Assembly: GCA_012523535.1 (NCBI GenBank)
Contig: JAAYII010000086.1
Span: 1 to 7,885, forward strand
Direction: 5' to 3'
Length of the DNA: 7,885 bases
Source of the DNA: Peptococcaceae bacterium
GTDB taxonomy: Bacteria > Bacillota > Desulfitobacteriia > Desulfitobacteriales > Syntrophobotulaceae
In this document: in pieces, positions 6,759-7,885 of the stretch
How positions within the stretch are numbered: position 1 is the stretch's first letter
How the letters are laid out: each line of letters begins with the position of its first letter
Program-made: the position numbers and the translations under genes
Notes under the pieces: generated by a model
The model's database searches: none
The model's input: the letters and a program-made list of their open reading frames with translations, nothing else
Told to the model about the DNA's origin: nothing

Positions 6759-6788
6759 AAAAACCTCTTCCGGGTTGACCGGAAGAGG
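6759..6788 (-). terminator. Intrinsic terminator of the gene-proximal c-di-GMP riboswitch
   Basis: On the minus strand CCTCTTCCGG and CCGGAAGAGG form a perfect 10-bp stem around a five-base loop, followed by five T. It ends about 26 nt before the start codon, so it can only act as a conditional stop in the leader. Its 5' arm and loop (CGGTCAACCC) can instead pair with GGGTTGCCG of the preceding aptamer (6824-6832), leaving one bulged U. With flanking bases this alternative helix reaches about 14 bp. Confidence 0.85.
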
Positions 6789-6817
6789 CTGTGAAGACAG
6801 AAAAGAAGAGTATTCCA

Positions 6818-6909
6818 GCACTTCGGCAACCCGGCGACCATAACCCCGCAGGGTCTTAGGCCCGTAGCTTTGCGTCTCCGCCTTTCGACGGATTTGCCTT
6901 TATCGGTTT
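6818..6909 (-). promoter_or_regulatory. c-di-GMP-I (GEMM-I) riboswitch aptamer, gene-proximal copy
   Basis: Read on the minus strand the element has the class hallmarks: a GGCAAA opening, a hairpin TCCGTC-GAAA-GGCGGA with a GAAA tetraloop, the conserved GACGCAAAGC joint, a second hairpin with CCTAAG on one side and TATGG on the other, and a closing GGGTTGCCGA strand. CCTAAG/TATGG is the canonical 11-nt tetraloop receptor, which would dock the GAAA loop. It senses cyclic di-GMP (Rfam cyclic di-GMP-I family). It is followed by its own terminator and is identical over 92 bp to the distal copy. Confidence 0.93.
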
Positions 6910-6919
6910 GCTTTTGTTA

Positions 6920-6950
6920 TTAAATAAGGTAAGGTATTAGATAAGGTAAA
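6920..6950. repeat. Two 14-bp imperfect direct repeats between the riboswitch units
   Basis: TTAAATAAGGTAAG (6920-6933) and TTAGATAAGGTAAA (6937-6950) match at 12 of 14 positions. The shared ATAAGGTAA core also occurs at the 3' end of the transglutaminase gene (about 5847-5855). Nothing else is seen in this AT-rich linker. Confidence 0.55.
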
Positions 6951-6965
6951 TAAATTATGCGAATT

Positions 6966-6997
6966 AAAAAAACCTGCAACGGGTTACCGTTACAGGT
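6966..6997 (-). terminator. Intrinsic terminator of the distal c-di-GMP riboswitch
   Basis: On the minus strand ACCTGTAACGG and CCGTTGCAGGT pair over 11 bp (one G-U) around a TAAC loop, followed by a run of T. Its sequence is unrelated to the proximal terminator, except that it again contains a segment, CGGTAACCC, complementary to the aptamer strand GGGTTGCCG (7022-7030; one G-U). This fits an antiterminator/terminator switch. Confidence 0.87.
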
Positions 6998-7015
6998 ATT
7001 ATTTTTACAATAACT

Positions 7016-7107
7016 GCACTTCGGCAACCCGGCGACCATAACCCCGCAGGGTCTTAGGCCCGTAGCTTTGCGTCTCCGCCTTTCGACGGATTTGCCTTTA
7101 TCGGTTT
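7016..7107 (-). promoter_or_regulatory. c-di-GMP-I (GEMM-I) riboswitch aptamer, promoter-proximal copy
   Basis: This element is the first to be transcribed from the promoter at 7136-7164 and is base-for-base identical to the copy at 6818-6909, including the GAAA tetraloop, GACGCAAAGC joint and CCTAAG/TATGG receptor. Identity starts and stops at the aptamer borders; the flanks and the terminators do not match. The two copies start 198 bp apart. Each has a full aptamer plus terminator, so they are two complete switches in series and not one cooperative aptamer pair sharing a platform. Confidence 0.93.
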
Positions 7108-7135
7108 CTTCAATTCATATTTTATTTCAGTTTAT

Positions 7136-7164
7136 ATTATAATAATCACAAACAAAAAATGCAA
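7136..7164 (-). promoter_or_regulatory. Sigma-A promoter of the riboswitch-transglutaminase unit
   Basis: On the minus strand TTGCAT (7164-7159) and a perfect TATAAT (7141-7136) are separated by 17 bp. The transcript would start near 7129, about 20 nt before the first aptamer. Upstream are A6 runs at 7154-7159, 7176-7181 and 7185-7190, a possible UP element or curved DNA. Confidence 0.75.
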
Positions 7165-7221
7165 CAAATTTTTACAAAAAAGTTAAAAAATTTAGATATA
7201 CCTAATCTTTTTTCCTTGGAC

Positions 7222-7280
7222 AAAAATCTCCCCTTTGAGTAACCCAATTATTGCTATTTCAGCTATCTACCCAAAGGGGG
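7222..7280 (-). terminator. Probable terminator after the TRAP transporter gene
   Basis: On the minus strand CCCCTTTGGGT (7279-7269) can pair with ACTCAAAGGGG (7240-7230) over 11 bp with one G-T, around a loop of about 28 bases, followed shortly by five T. It lies about 108 bp past the permease stop. The long loop lowers confidence. The rest of the 280-bp region between 7108 and 7387 holds the promoter above and no gene I can support. Confidence 0.5.
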
Positions 7281-7387
7281 AATAAGGGGGAAATATATAA
7301 TAAGGGGAGTATATATGGAGAGGATGTTAACCCTCTTCCTTCACTTGAACTTAACATACGGAATTGATGGTAAAAATGATCCAAATT

Positions 7388-7885
7388 TTATTTGAACAGT
7401 CCGGGTAAAAAGGTAACGATGATTGGAAATGCAATCAAAATCACGCAGCAAATCAAATTGGAAATGACAAAGGGCCAAACACCGGAAAAAATTCTATTAA
7501 GAGGTACATCCTTTAACATACTTTTCATGATATAACAGTTAATACCTACCGGCGGTGTCATCGCCCCCATACCCAAAACAATTACAAGTATAACGCCAAA
7601 CCATAGGGGGTCATAGTGCAGGGTGCCAACCACGACCGGGTAAAAAATCGGGATCGTGAGCAAAATTAATGGCAGAGCATCAATAAAGAAACCCAAAATC
7701 AGATACACAACAATAATAATTGCCAGGATAATCCAGTTCGGAACAGCCAATCCTGCGACAAACTCGCCAATAGCAGCCGGAATTTGTGAAAGAGAAAAGA
7801 ATCTTCCGTAAACGGTTGCCCCGGCTAAAAGGAAAAAAATCATGGTAGCAATTTTAGCGGTCTCAAAAATAGCACTTTTAAACAA
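7388..7885 (-). CDS. TRAP transporter large permease subunit, DctM family (partial, N-terminus off the right edge)
   Basis: This is the C-terminal part (165 codons) of the large membrane subunit of a tripartite ATP-independent periplasmic transporter, which imports organic acids or similar solutes using an ion gradient together with a binding protein and usually a small DctQ subunit. Family features are ILGFFIDALPLILLTIPIFYPV, DPLWFGVILVIVLGMGAMTPPVGIN and the closing IFSGVWPFVISN. About four hydrophobic membrane segments are visible, at roughly 12-30, 51-84, 93-115 and 138-160. The TTG at the edge is only an internal codon; a full DctM has about 425 residues. The substrate cannot be told from this part. 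Partner genes, if any, lie to the right. Confidence 0.93.
   Translation of the reverse strand: MFKSAIFETAKIATMIFFLLAGATVYGRFFSLSQIPAAIGEFVAGLAVPNWIILAIIIVVYLILGFFIDALPLILLTIPIFYPVVVGTLHYDPLWFGVILVIVLGMGAMTPPVGINCYIMKSMLKDVPLNRIFSGVWPFVISNLICCVILIAFPIIVTFLPGLFK

Noticed and set aside
6818..7107. 92-bp direct repeat as ends of a mobile element or CRISPR repeats
   Set aside because: The repeat is fully explained by the riboswitch aptamer fold. There is no transposase, no target-site duplication and only two copies.
7317..7340. Inverted repeat GGAGAGG / CCTCTTCC downstream of the TRAP gene as a terminator
   Set aside because: The stem is short and no T run follows it on either strand; the hairpin at 7222-7280 is a better candidate.
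7315..7395. Plus-strand 26-codon open frame (starts MERMLTLF) with AAGGGGAG upstream
   Set aside because: It is short, overlaps the end of the TRAP gene in the opposite direction and resembles nothing I know. The purine-rich upstream stretch belongs to a local run of G-rich repeats, so the apparent ribosome binding site is likely chance.

Overview
The window looks like chromosomal DNA from a Gram-positive, Clostridia-class Firmicute. The support is a Bacillus/Clostridium-type purine operon order (purE-purB-purC-purS-purQ-purL), a separate small PurS subunit, a PurR-type PurBox pair, AGGAGG-like ribosome binding sites, several GTG/TTG starts, sigma-A promoters and AT-rich spacers. Genus cannot be set from the sequence alone. 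Every gene I can support is on the minus strand, so transcription runs from right to left.

Layout in transcription order. (1) At the right edge lies the C-terminal part of a TRAP transporter large permease (DctM family, 7388-7885), followed by a probable terminator (7222-7280). (2) A sigma-A promoter (7136-7164) starts a leader of about 400 nt. The leader holds two c-di-GMP-I (GEMM-I) riboswitch aptamers that are identical over 92 bp (7016-7107 and 6818-6909), each followed by its own intrinsic terminator (6966-6997 and 6759-6788). Downstream is one gene for a secreted transglutaminase-like protein (5842-6732), then a terminator (5698-5735). (3) A purine operon begins with a PurBox pair (5645-5688) and a strong promoter (5612-5640). 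It runs purE (5041-5535), purB (3602-4903), purC (2705-3424), purS (2470-2712), purQ (1760-2467) and purL (from 1770, cut by the left edge after 590 codons).

How it works. The pur genes encode steps from FGAR to AICAR: PurS, PurQ and PurL together form FGAM synthetase, PurE makes CAIR, PurC makes SAICAR and PurB splits it to AICAR (and later converts adenylosuccinate to AMP). No purK lies between purE and purB, where Bacillus subtilis has it. purC, purS, purQ and purL are overlapping or nearly so, which suggests translational coupling; purE-purB and purB-purC are separated by AT-rich spacers carrying short direct repeats.

The most interesting unit is the riboswitch-controlled transglutaminase. 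Both terminators carry a segment complementary to the same 3' strand of the aptamer. This predicts that each aptamer works as an independent OFF switch: bound c-di-GMP keeps the 3' strand in the aptamer and lets the terminator form. Two identical switches in series would make shut-off tight. This logic is inferred from base pairing by eye, not from a folding calculation.
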